This document shows, piece after piece, positions 16,366 to 24,034 of a DNA stretch of 37,071 nucleotides; the first letter of the stretch is position 1; every line of letters starts with the position of its first letter. The translations under genes were made by a program, and so were the position numbers. The notes under the pieces were generated by a model. The model saw only the letters and a program-made list of their open reading frames with translations. It searched no databases and was not told where the DNA came from. The DNA is taken from NCBI GenBank assembly GCA_016296655.1, contig JAEDIW010000028.1, forward strand, positions 1-37,071, written 5' to 3'. The stretch is from Treponema sp. (GTDB taxonomy: Bacteria > Spirochaetota > Spirochaetia > Treponematales > Treponemataceae).

Positions 16366-16630
16366 GTTTTAACATCTTTAAAAATCCATTCTCATCTACT
16401 TTTCTCCAATCTACAACTTCAGTGTAATTGTAATCGTTATTAAAATCTAAAACGCTTACATAAAAGTAATCTTCACATTTTATGAAAGAGTAGTAATTTG
16501 GTTTGCTATCTTTTTTGCATAGTAATACTGTATCACCTTCATAAATGGCTTTTTGAAGAATTTCTTTGTTTTTATCAAACTTTATTTCATCGTGTTGGTC
16601 TTTATTCCTCGGAATTATCCCATCACGCAC
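16334..16630 (-). CDS. Small hypothetical protein, possibly truncated
   Basis: 98 residues from a GTG at 16630 within direct repeat copy B. It reads MRDGIIPRNKDQHDE, then IYEGDTVLLCKKDSKPNYYS and FNNDYNYTEVVDWRKVD, ending in a Gly/Ser tail encoded by the inverted-repeat element. A stop lies directly before the GTG and no ribosome site is visible, so it may be a gene fragment. Composition looks protein-like. Copy A of the repeat carries the same first codons, but there the frame stops after seven residues. Not recognised. Confidence 0.45.
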   Translation of the reverse strand: MRDGIIPRNKDQHDEIKFDKNKEILQKAIYEGDTVLLCKKDSKPNYYSFIKCEDYFYVSVLDFNNDYNYTEVVDWRKVDENGFLKMLKQASRGTGNSP

Positions 16631-16740
16631 TTAAAATAAATTTTGACGTTTTTGGAAAAAGTCCTATGTTAATGAATGTTGTTTCAGACAGAATAACAGA
16701 TTTGTCGGTTCTTTTAATATATTGTTATGGCAAAGCGTTC
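16610..16740. repeat. 131-bp direct repeat, copy B
   Basis: Partner of 16114-16244. It ends 17 bp before the shared promoter module of the gene at 16814 and starts inside the minus ORF 16334-16630. Confidence 0.9.
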
Positions 16741-16755
16741 TGGTTGCTTGAAACT

Positions 16756-16784
16756 TACAGGGTAAAATCAAAAAGAGTTATAAT
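16756..16784 (+). promoter_or_regulatory. Shared promoter module, copy 3
   Basis: CAGGGTAAAA from 16758 and AGTTATAATATTT with TATAAT at 16779-16784; same 21-bp distance as the other two copies. Confidence 0.65.
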
Positions 16785-16813
16785 ATTTAAGTTGAAAAAA
16801 GAGGGGTTGAATT

Positions 16814-17083
16814 ATGAAAATCAATGAAATTGAGAACCTGTATGTTGTAAAAGTTTGCACAAAGAAAAGCTCAGCTCAGTATGCACACATTTATGAAAAC
16901 ACCCCCGACATTACTCAGTTATTTCCAAAAAGCAGGTTGTTTTCTTTAAGAGATGGCTTGTCATACATTATAAAGCATGACTTGAAAATCTATCTTTTCG
17001 ATGGTTTGCGAGATAAAGAAGTGGATTCAGCTATAAAGGATTATCTTTTGGCTAATGGATTGTCTGAGAACAACATACGATAA
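16814..17083 (+). CDS. Small hypothetical protein of the accessory region
   Basis: 89 residues, ATG preceded by GAGGGG at 7-nt spacing. Soluble, alpha/beta composition: IENLYVVKVCTKKSS at the start, FSLRDGLSYIIKHDLKIYLF in the middle and KEVDSAIKDYLLANGLSE at the end. Not recognised. Third gene driven by the shared promoter module. The last 42 bp overlap a minus-strand coding fragment. Confidence 0.7.
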   Translation: MKINEIENLYVVKVCTKKSSAQYAHIYENTPDITQLFPKSRLFSLRDGLSYIIKHDLKIYLFDGLRDKEVDSAIKDYLLANGLSENNIR

Positions 17084-17340
17084 AGATTATTTTTTATGAT
17101 AATTTTTCTCTGGATGTAATCTGAAAAATCCTCTTCATGAAGATTTACTGTATCACCTGGATCTATACCAATGATAGACATTAGCTTCTCTAGAAAGTTA
17201 GTGATACTACAGATAGAAATGTCCGTTCGCTTTGAAACTTCTTGATAAACCCTGTCTATAAAAAGGCTGGAGGGTGTGGAAAGATTAGCTGAACTTGCTT
17301 TGGTTTTTTCTGGAGCATCCGATGAAACAGAAAATTTGAC
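17041..17340 (-). pseudogene. Minus-strand coding remnant between the small gene and the MFS gene
   Basis: The frame from about 17340 down to the stop at 17041 has protein-like sequence: a Ser/Ala/Thr-rich linker, then FIDRVYQEVSKRTDIS and FLEKLMSIIGIDPGDTVNL. No start with a ribosome site exists; further upstream the frame runs into the MFS promoter. It could be the tail of a lost gene. Otherwise the stretch 17084-17360 holds nothing that I can name. Confidence 0.35.
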
Positions 17341-17366
17341 CAGCGACGGTAGAATGCCCTCACACT

Positions 17367-17408
17367 TTAACAATTTTTTTGTTAATATTAAGTGTATGAG
17401 GATATAAT
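17367..17408 (+). promoter_or_regulatory. Promoter and palindrome before the MFS gene
   Basis: TTGTTA (17379-17384), 18-bp spacer, TATAAT (17403-17408). A perfect 7-bp inverted repeat TTAACAA/TTGTTAA (17367-17373, 17379-17385) overlaps the -35 and could be an operator. Confidence 0.6.
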
Positions 17409-17448
17409 TCCGAAAATAAATAATTGAAAGGAAATCACGGAGAAAATT

Positions 17449-18639
17449 ATGGAAAAACCAAATTATAAAAAAACTCTTCGAGCCTGTTATCTTGGGTTCA
17501 TTACACAGGCAATCTGTGCAAACTTTGCACCGCTTTTGTTTTTGACATTTCACAAAGATTATAGGATTCCGCTTGGACTTATTGCGCTCATTCCAGTTAC
17601 ATTCTTTTTTACGCAGCTTGTAGTTGATATTTTCTGCGCAAAATTTGTGGACAGAATCGGCTATCGTGTAAGTATTGTTGCGTCAGAAGCCTTTTCAGCT
17701 TTAGGATTAATCTTTCTGGCTTTTTTACCAGAAATTTTCCCGGCAGAAAGAGCTTTTACAGGAATTATAATCAGCGTAATCCTTTATGCAATTGGAAGCG
17801 GGTTAATCGAAGTGCTTTGTTCACCGATAGTCGAAGCATGTCCGTTTGAAAATAAAGAAAAAACAATGAGTCTCCTGCACAGTTTCTACTGCTGGGGATG
17901 GCTTTGCGTAACAGTTATTTCTACAATATTATTCACGTTTTTAGGTTTGCAAAACTGGAAAATTATTTCCTGTTTATGGGCACTCATTCCGCTTTACAAT
18001 ATTTACAACTTTGTAACCTGCCCAATTGAAAAACTCGTGGACGACGGCAAAGGTATGAAAATTCTGGAATTACTTAAAACACCGGTTTTTTATGCTGCCG
18101 TCATACTTATGATGTGTTCAGGCGCATCAGAACTTTCCATGGCACAATGGGCATCAGCATTTGTAGAATCAGGGCTAGGATTTTCAAAAACGGTGTGCGA
18201 TTTTGCAGGCCCCTGCCTTTTTGCCGTAACAATGGGAATCTGCCGTGTATTTTACGGAAAATTCGGCGAAAAAGTAGAACTTTCCAAATTCATGACGGGT
18301 TCTGGAATCCTCTGCCTTTTCTGCTACATACTGGCTTCGCTTTTCAAAAATCCGGTAATAGCATTAACCGGCTGCATAATGTGCGGTTTTTCAGTAGGCA
18401 TCATGTGGCCTGGAACTTTGAGCATAACTTCCAAAAAACTGCCAGCCGGTGGAACTGCAATGTTTGCTCTTTTAGCAATGGCAGGGGATTTAGGCGGGGC
18501 AATGGGACCTGGCATAGTCGGAATGATTTCGCAAAAAAACGGAGACAATCTTCAGGCAGGACTTTTCGCTGGCAGCATTTTCCCAGTCATTCTGATTGTA
18601 TTCCTTGTAATTTTCAAAATGATGAAAGGGAAAAAATAA
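17449..18639 (+). CDS. Major facilitator superfamily transporter
   Basis: 396 residues with about 12 hydrophobic segments and a break near residues 195-210. An acidic/basic loop after helix 2 (CAKFVDRIGYR) matches the MFS signature position. The sequence LITQAICANFAPLLF-like start and GIMWPGTLSITSKKLP near helix 10 resemble the FucP/GlcP-type sugar and uncharacterised carrier branch. It is an inner membrane secondary carrier; substrate unknown, with sugars a guess. ATG has GGAG (17439-17442) at 6-nt spacing. It is the first gene after the accessory region and before the tRNA pair, and its upstream palindrome suggests regulated expression. Confidence 0.88.
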   Translation: MEKPNYKKTLRACYLGFITQAICANFAPLLFLTFHKDYRIPLGLIALIPVTFFFTQLVVDIFCAKFVDRIGYRVSIVASEAFSALGLIFLAFLPEIFPAERAFTGIIISVILYAIGSGLIEVLCSPIVEACPFENKEKTMSLLHSFYCWGWLCVTVISTILFTFLGLQNWKIISCLWALIPLYNIYNFVTCPIEKLVDDGKGMKILELLKTPVFYAAVILMMCSGASELSMAQWASAFVESGLGFSKTVCDFAGPCLFAVTMGICRVFYGKFGEKVELSKFMTGSGILCLFCYILASLFKNPVIALTGCIMCGFSVGIMWPGTLSITSKKLPAGGTAMFALLAMAGDLGGAMGPGIVGMISQKNGDNLQAGLFAGSIFPVILIVFLVIFKMMKGKK

Positions 18640-18663
18640 TTTTTATATTTCCAAGTTAAATAC

Positions 18664-18692
18664 TTGACAAAAAAAAATAGATTATATATATT
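18664..18692 (+). promoter_or_regulatory. Promoter of tRNA-Gln
   Basis: Consensus TTGACA (18664-18669), 17-bp spacer, TATATT (18687-18692); the start would be about 9 nt before the mature tRNA. Confidence 0.85.
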
Positions 18693-18707
18693 ATTTTCAC
18701 ATTGCAT

Positions 18708-18778
18708 TCCCCGATTGTGTAATGGTAGCACCTCAGATTCTGGTTCTGATTGTGGGGGTTCGAATCCTCCTTGGGGAA
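18708..18778 (+). tRNA. tRNA-Gln (anticodon CTG)
   Basis: Full cloverleaf: acceptor TCCCCGA/TTGGGGA, D-stem GTG/CAC, anticodon stem TCAGA/TCTGA with loop TTCTGGT giving anticodon CTG, T-stem GGGGG/CCTCC with loop TTCGAAT. CCA is not encoded. Confidence 0.95.
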
Positions 18779-18781
18779 CTA

Positions 18782-18808
18782 AAGCTGACTTTACAGTCAG
18801 CTTTTTTT
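18782..18808 (+). terminator. Terminator-like hairpin between the two tRNAs
   Basis: Perfect 8-bp stem AAGCTGAC/GTCAGCTT with loop TTTACA and seven T. It ends only three bases before tRNA-Glu, and no promoter lies between, so tRNA-Glu depends on readthrough or on an internal start. Confidence 0.8.
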
Positions 18809-18811
18809 GTA

Positions 18812-18884
18812 GGTCCCTTCGAATATCGGTTTAGTTCGCGACCCTCTCAAGGTTGAAAGACGGGTTCGATTCCCGTAGGGACCG
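18812..18884 (+). tRNA. tRNA-Glu (anticodon CTC)
   Basis: Acceptor GGTCCCT/AGGGACC, D-stem GAA/TTC, anticodon stem CGACC/GGTTG with loop CTCTCAA giving anticodon CTC, T-stem ACGGG/CCCGT with loop TTCGATT, discriminator G. CCA is not encoded. Confidence 0.94.
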
Positions 18885-18887
18885 TAA

Positions 18888-18914
18888 AAGAAGCTTTCGG
18901 GCTTCTTTTTTTTT
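18888..18914 (+). terminator. Terminator after tRNA-Glu
   Basis: Stem AAGAAGC (18888-18894) with GCTTCTT (18901-18907) and a long T run. Confidence 0.85.
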
Positions 18915-19048
18915 GCGGATTAAAAATCGGCAGAGGCGGACAGGCATCAGACTTGCAAAGTTTTTCAGTCAAATAATATTTTTTTTTACAGATTTTTCTT
19001 AAATTATCCCTTATTTGTAAAAGTATTCCATTTTTTTTCTTTCTTTTG

Positions 19049-19054
19049 TATAAT
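19049..19054 (+). promoter_or_regulatory. -10 box of the GGDEF-EAL gene
   Basis: TATAAT 26 nt before the ATG; the -35 is weak (TTCCAT near 19026). Confidence 0.45.
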
Positions 19055-19080
19055 CATATAAAAAGTAAAAAAGGTTTTAT

Positions 19081-20733
19081 ATGATTGCTAATAGTGAAAA
19101 AACAGATTTTTCTCAATTTAATAAAGTTCCTGTTCCAATTGCACTGGTGCGGACTGGCTTTGCAGATGATTTTTCTGTAAATTCGCTCACTGTTGAATTT
19201 CTTAATGAAAGTTTTACAGAACTTTCTCATGATTTTGACGATTATCTTGCTGTAACTCAGAATTTCATGACGATAATACCACCGGCTTTGGACTTGTATA
19301 CTGTTGTAAGTCATGTTCTGCAGACAAATACACGTTTTGAAAATGATTTCAGATGCAAGGGGAATAACAAGTGGTATCATCTGGTTATTCAAAAGTATAA
19401 CGAAGAATACTGCATTTTCATAGTTTATGACATTACTGCAAGCAAAATGACTGAATCTGTGTTAAAAAAATACAGGAATCTGGATTTGCTTACAGGTCTT
19501 TTTAATTATATCCGCTTTAAAAAAGATTTGGATAAGGCCATTGAATATTCTGAAAAGAAAAATAAAAATCTTGCGCTTGTTCTTATGGACTTGGACAATC
19601 TTGGCACTATAAATGATTTGTATGGCCGTGAATTTGGCAGTGAAATAATCATCACCTGTGGGGAAATCTTACAGTCCTATAATATAGGAAAATCAATGGC
19701 TTACCGTCTGGAAGGCGACGAATTTGCTGTAATTATCCGTGATGCTGAAGAATTTAATGACATTGAAGCCTTTGTAAGACAGTTGTTTTTTACTTTTTCG
19801 GAAAGCCAGATAAAAATATCTATGGGCATTGCAGTTGCCTCGCCAGAGATGAATTTTCAGCATCTGTTCAGGAACGCACATCTGGCACTGACAGAGGTCA
19901 AAAGAAACGGCAAAAATGATTATGATTTTTTCAGGGAATCCATGTACCGTAAATTCCTTTCAGAAACGGATATCAGCATTCAAATTGAAAAAGCCCTCGA
20001 AAATAATGAATTTGAACTTTACTTTCAGCCTCAGTATTTTCTCGACGGGAAAAATCTTAGGGGTTTTGAATCTTTGATACGCTGGCATGACCATAAAGCC
20101 GGAATCAGAATGCCTTCGGATTTTATACCTGCAGCTGAGCAGACTAATGCAATTCATGCTTTGGGCGACTGGATTTTGGAAAATGCCATCAAAACTTTGG
20201 GAGCCTGGCAGAAAGATTTTTCATTTAAAGGTATTCTTTCTGTGAATATTTCATCTCTTCAGCTTTTGAATCCGATTTTTATGCTTAACCTTCAGAAGCA
20301 TATTGATAAATATGAAATTAATCCTGCACAGCTGGAACTTGAAATTACAGAAAGTATTTTCATTTCTGATACGCAAAGAGCTTTGGGAATCCTGGAAAAA
20401 ATTCACAATATGGGAATAAAAATTTCACTTGACGATTTTGGCACTGGGTATTCATCTCTTCAATATCTTGCAAAACTTCCAGCCCAGACTTTAAAAATCG
20501 ATAAAACTTTTATTGATGAACTTGTAAAAGAGAAGGACGGAGGAATCAATAAGGAAATTCTCAATGCTGTTTTTACTTTATGCAGGAATTCAAAAATTGA
20601 AACGATTGCAGAAGGTGTTGAACTTCCTGAACAGCTTTCCATTTTAAACGGCATGAACTGTAACTGCGTTCAGGGATTTTTATGGGGCAAGCCTCTGTGT
20701 AAATCTGAATGTGAAAAGCTTTTCAGTAATTAG
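19081..20733 (+). CDS. GGDEF-EAL protein, probable cyclic-di-GMP phosphodiesterase
   Basis: 550 residues, cytoplasmic (no signal peptide or membrane helix). Residues about 10-125 look like a PAS-type sensor, 140-290 are a GGDEF domain and 300-545 an EAL domain. The GGDEF signature is altered to EGDEF (211-215), so cyclase activity is doubtful and the domain may serve as a GTP-binding regulator. The EAL domain keeps ESLIR (330-334), ELEITES, DDFGTGYSS (from Asp451) and KIDKTFI, the residues needed for metal binding and hydrolysis of c-di-GMP. It therefore most likely lowers c-di-GMP and counteracts the cyclase encoded convergently downstream. A weak AAGG precedes the ATG. Confidence 0.92.
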   Translation: MIANSEKTDFSQFNKVPVPIALVRTGFADDFSVNSLTVEFLNESFTELSHDFDDYLAVTQNFMTIIPPALDLYTVVSHVLQTNTRFENDFRCKGNNKWYHLVIQKYNEEYCIFIVYDITASKMTESVLKKYRNLDLLTGLFNYIRFKKDLDKAIEYSEKKNKNLALVLMDLDNLGTINDLYGREFGSEIIITCGEILQSYNIGKSMAYRLEGDEFAVIIRDAEEFNDIEAFVRQLFFTFSESQIKISMGIAVASPEMNFQHLFRNAHLALTEVKRNGKNDYDFFRESMYRKFLSETDISIQIEKALENNEFELYFQPQYFLDGKNLRGFESLIRWHDHKAGIRMPSDFIPAAEQTNAIHALGDWILENAIKTLGAWQKDFSFKGILSVNISSLQLLNPIFMLNLQKHIDKYEINPAQLELEITESIFISDTQRALGILEKIHNMGIKISLDDFGTGYSSLQYLAKLPAQTLKIDKTFIDELVKEKDGGINKEILNAVFTLCRNSKIETIAEGVELPEQLSILNGMNCNCVQGFLWGKPLCKSECEKLFSN

Positions 20734-20769
20734 CCTGAATTTCTAGTTTTTAGTGGCAGGAATGTCAAG

Positions 20770-20804
20770 GTTTTAAGCGTTAGCGAGCCGAACCATTTTA
20801 AAAC
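20770..20804. terminator. Hairpin between convergent c-di-GMP genes
   Basis: GTTTTAA (20770-20776) and TTAAAAC (20798-20804) form a 7-bp stem around a GC-richer loop GCGTTAGCGAGCCGAACC. A/T-rich arms on both sides could serve both strands. Weak as a terminator. Confidence 0.35.
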
Positions 20805-20816
20805 TCAACATTCGCA

Positions 20817-23744
20817 CTATTTATAGAAAGTGTATGAATTTTTACCCGATTTTTTTGATTCATACAGAGCTTTGTCGGCACATTGCATAAGCTGGGAAAC
20901 GTTTGTTCCAAAATCTGGCGAAAGGGCAACTCCAATACTTGTCGAAACTGTAATTTTTTTATTGTCTTTTTCGTATTCAATTGAAAGATTTTCCAGTGTC
21001 CATTTTAGTTTTTCTTCCAGAGTTGCAAGTGGAATTTCTTTTACCAGAATGCAGAATTCGTCTCCGCCGAATCTTGAGATAATGTCATAGTTTGAGAAAA
21101 TAACCTGAAGCTTGCTGGCAACTTTTGTTAAAATTTCATCGCCTGCAAGATGTCCGAAAGTGTCGTTTACTTTCTTAAAATTATCCAAATCAATAAAAAC
21201 CATTGCAGATTTTTTCTGATGGGGCATATCCAGGTATTTTTGGGCAAGCGATGCAAAAATTTCTTTTCTGTACAGGCCTGTAAGGCTGTCAATTTGTGTC
21301 TGATGAAGAATCTTTTTGCGTTCTTTTTCATCTTTGTCAATGTTTTCAATTCTACCGATAATTTGCGTAACTGTATCTTTTTCAACTACCGGCATAAGCG
21401 AAATTTTGTACCATGTCAGCGAATTGTCAAAGTTCAGGCGCAGCTTGCGTTCCCGTTTTTCTTTATGTTCAAAAACTTCATAGAGCGTCGTCGAAAAATT
21501 CAAGTAATCTTCTTTGTAGATTTTCCAGTTATTGAAAAAATCTGCTCCTGAATAGTGCTTTGGCATGAAATCACCGAAATTTCTGTAAATGAGTGAAGAA
21601 TTATAAACTTCGCCAGTAATCAGATTTATGTCGAAGTACATGTCATGGGAATTTTCCAGGAATAGTTTATAGCGTTCCTTTTTTTGTTCCAGCTGTTCAA
21701 GCAGTTTTTCTTGAAAGGAAATGTCAACTAAAACGCAGTTTATTTCATCCTGTTCTTTTCCATTGTTTTCATTTGAAACAAAAGTTCCGTTTGCAATAAT
21801 TGGAATATATGTGTTGTCCCTGCGCTTTATTCTGAATTTTAAGGAAAAGTGTTCTTTTGTTTTCATAACAAGCACTGCAACTTCTGTAACTGACTTAACA
21901 TCATCGGGGTGAATCAGGCTTCTGAAATCAATGTTCTTAAAAGCAAACATGTCATTTTCATCATATTGAATCATGTTTAAAAAGCCTTTATTGCAGTAGA
22001 CAATTTTTATCATGCCGTCAATATTCTGTAATGTGATTACTCCACCGTTTATATTGTTCGTTATAGCCTGCAGTTGATTTTCTCTTTTCTTTATTTTTGC
22101 CAGATCCGCTGCCTTTTGCCGTATCGAAATAATCAAAATCAGGATTATAAATGCAACCATGCCGAAAATAACGCCGATTTCTTTTCTGTTTTCATAGATA
22201 AATGCTGAAAAAAAGGAATTATCACCACGGAAAAGTGAATTTTTTGAAATAATCTGAGATAAATCCGTGTTTGTAATGTGCTGAATGCCCTTATTCAGAA
22301 TGGCTAACAGCATCCGTGCTTCTTCGCTTGAATTGAAATTTTCGTCATTTTTTAAGAATGTTATGACGGCATTTTCTTCAATGATTTCTTTTGGAACTAT
22401 GCAGAGGTTGCGGTATTTTTCATTTTTGAGTGTGTGCTCTGCAATAAAACTATTTACAAGCGCAAAATCTGTCTGTTTTTGTAAAACTGAGTCAAAAGCC
22501 TGCTCAATTTCCGGCAAATTTATAGAAGAACAGTTAGGAAAAAAATCTTTCAGAAGAATTCTGTCCTTTCCGGAAACTGTATGGATTGCAACATTGTATT
22601 GTTCATTCTGTCTGAAAGGTTCATTTTTTCTGCCTACAAAAACTTTCTGGCTAATGAAAAAAGGTGCCGTTGACATGAGTTTTTCATGCCGGAAAAAATA
22701 AAAATCATCCTGAATCTGTGGAATTAAAGAAATTTTATTTTCCTTGATGAACTGAGTCTGAGATTTTTCATCTTTTTCAGGAATTTCAATAAAAGTGAAT
22801 TTCAGACCTGTCAATGATGCAAGCAGTTCAAAAATATCTTTTTCAATACCTGCTGCTTCTCCTGAAATTTTATCGGTATAAAAGAAAGGTCTTAATTTTC
22901 CTGTATAGCCGACTTTTAGCGGAGGAAAGGATTTTGCAAAGTTTTTTTCTGCCTGGGTAAATGGTTTTGGATAAACGTGATTTAAAAATTTATGAATCAG
23001 TTTTTGGATGAATACTGGATTTTCAGAAACAATGTAGGACAGAGCTTTGTTCAGTTCGTGTGAAATTTCATTGTTTTCCCTGCTCATGACAAAAAATACA
23101 GGTACTGTGTTAAAATTTGCAATCAGTTTTGTATTTCGTTCAGCAGAAAGCATATTCGTAAGGATGCAGTCAACTTCATTGTTTGAAAAAGCCCTGAAAA
23201 GCTCGTCTTTTAGTTCGAAATATTTTGTCTGCGGCAAAAAACTATTCTTCTTTGCATAGTCAAAAAAAGATTCCTTTATTTTTTCATTATCTAGAAGTCC
23301 GATTTTCATGCGGCTTAAAGCATCAAAATCTTCATAGCCTGTATTTCTGTCTTTTTTTGTAAAAATTCCAAGACTGTCGGTGCATATCTGGTATGACGAA
23401 AATGAAAAATCATCAGATGCCATAGAATGAATTCCTGGAGCCATGATGTCAATTTCTCTATTTCTTAAAAGATTTTCTGCATTTTTTAAGTTCCCGGTAT
23501 CTGTAAATTTATATTCCCAGCCTGTATATTCTGAAACTTTTTCGAGCAGTTTAATTACAAATCCCTGTGGTCTGCCTTCTGCATCGAAATATTGAAAGTT
23601 TCCTAAATTGAAGATTCCTATGCGGACGACATTGTTTTCCATATTCTGCTTTGCTGAGGTATTGTTATTTTTGTATGGAATTTCTGCAAAGGAAAAAGAA
23701 GTCAGTGAAATTACAATATAAAGAGCTGAAAGAAAACGTTTCAT
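20817..23744 (-). CDS. Membrane diguanylate cyclase with tandem periplasmic solute-binding sensors and PAS domains
   Basis: 975 residues from ATG 23744. I prefer this over 23801 because it gives a clean signal peptide, MKRFLSALYIV...SFA. Two SBP_bac_3-like domains (about 35-260 and 285-510), a membrane helix at about 520-545, one or two PAS domains (about 555-800; the first has IKIVYCNKGFLNMI and IHPDD), then a GGDEF domain with RFGGDEFCI (893-897) and DSLTGLYRK and IDLDNFKKVND intact. It should make c-di-GMP in response to a periplasmic ligand. The residue at the RxxD inhibitory-site Arg position is Ser (SNYD), so product inhibition is likely absent. Sensor layout parallels the kinase at 8275. 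Confidence 0.93.
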   Translation of the reverse strand: MKRFLSALYIVISLTSFSFAEIPYKNNNTSAKQNMENNVVRIGIFNLGNFQYFDAEGRPQGFVIKLLEKVSEYTGWEYKFTDTGNLKNAENLLRNREIDIMAPGIHSMASDDFSFSSYQICTDSLGIFTKKDRNTGYEDFDALSRMKIGLLDNEKIKESFFDYAKKNSFLPQTKYFELKDELFRAFSNNEVDCILTNMLSAERNTKLIANFNTVPVFFVMSRENNEISHELNKALSYIVSENPVFIQKLIHKFLNHVYPKPFTQAEKNFAKSFPPLKVGYTGKLRPFFYTDKISGEAAGIEKDIFELLASLTGLKFTFIEIPEKDEKSQTQFIKENKISLIPQIQDDFYFFRHEKLMSTAPFFISQKVFVGRKNEPFRQNEQYNVAIHTVSGKDRILLKDFFPNCSSINLPEIEQAFDSVLQKQTDFALVNSFIAEHTLKNEKYRNLCIVPKEIIEENAVITFLKNDENFNSSEEARMLLAILNKGIQHITNTDLSQIISKNSLFRGDNSFFSAFIYENRKEIGVIFGMVAFIILILIISIRQKAADLAKIKKRENQLQAITNNINGGVITLQNIDGMIKIVYCNKGFLNMIQYDENDMFAFKNIDFRSLIHPDDVKSVTEVAVLVMKTKEHFSLKFRIKRRDNTYIPIIANGTFVSNENNGKEQDEINCVLVDISFQEKLLEQLEQKKERYKLFLENSHDMYFDINLITGEVYNSSLIYRNFGDFMPKHYSGADFFNNWKIYKEDYLNFSTTLYEVFEHKEKRERKLRLNFDNSLTWYKISLMPVVEKDTVTQIIGRIENIDKDEKERKKILHQTQIDSLTGLYRKEIFASLAQKYLDMPHQKKSAMVFIDLDNFKKVNDTFGHLAGDEILTKVASKLQVIFSNYDIISRFGGDEFCILVKEIPLATLEEKLKWTLENLSIEYEKDNKKITVSTSIGVALSPDFGTNVSQLMQCADKALYESKKSGKNSYTFYK

Positions 23745-23830
23745 ATTATAATTATATTCCTGCCTTTGAATAAAAGCTATAAGGACATTTTCAAAATACA
23801 AATTTTCGATGTTTTTAAGGGGTATTTTAA

Positions 23831-23956
23831 ATGAATCAGATGAATTTAAATGTTTTCAGAACTGATTTTATTGATTCTGGTTTTTATGAAAAATTTGCAG
23901 AAAAAAAGGGTTTTAGTGTTGCAACAGATTTTTCCATGTCTTATAATAAGGTTTGA
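23831..23956 (+). CDS. Small 41-residue ORF
   Basis: ATG 23831 has AAGGGG (23817-23822) at 8-nt spacing. The product opens MNQMNLNVFRTDFIDSG and ends FSMSYNKV; soluble, mixed composition with many aromatic residues. Its stop codon overlaps the -35 box of the ilvE promoter. Not recognised. It could be a genuine small protein, or the 5' remnant of a larger gene cut off by the ilvE promoter region. Confidence 0.45.
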   Translation: MNQMNLNVFRTDFIDSGFYEKFAEKKGFSVATDFSMSYNKV

Positions 23957-23981
23957 CAGCATTGTTAAAAAATACTACATT
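23953..23981 (+). promoter_or_regulatory. Promoter of ilvE
   Basis: Consensus TTGACA (23953-23958), 17-bp spacer, TACATT (23976-23981). The same two hexamers and spacing occur on the minus strand at 37042-37070. Confidence 0.8.
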
Positions 23982-24034
23982 TTTTTTAATAATACTTAAT
24001 TTTTTAATAAAAACAGCAAGCGGAGGCATTTTTT

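Noticed and set aside
14838..17083. Integron cassette array for the small accessory genes
   Set aside because: Small unrelated genes suggested cassettes, but each has its own promoter, strands are mixed, and I found no paired GTTRRRY/RYYYAAC sites at regular positions between them.
18114..18659. 181-residue second frame inside the MFS gene
   Set aside because: Arg/His/Phe-rich shadow of the transporter frame without a ribosome site.
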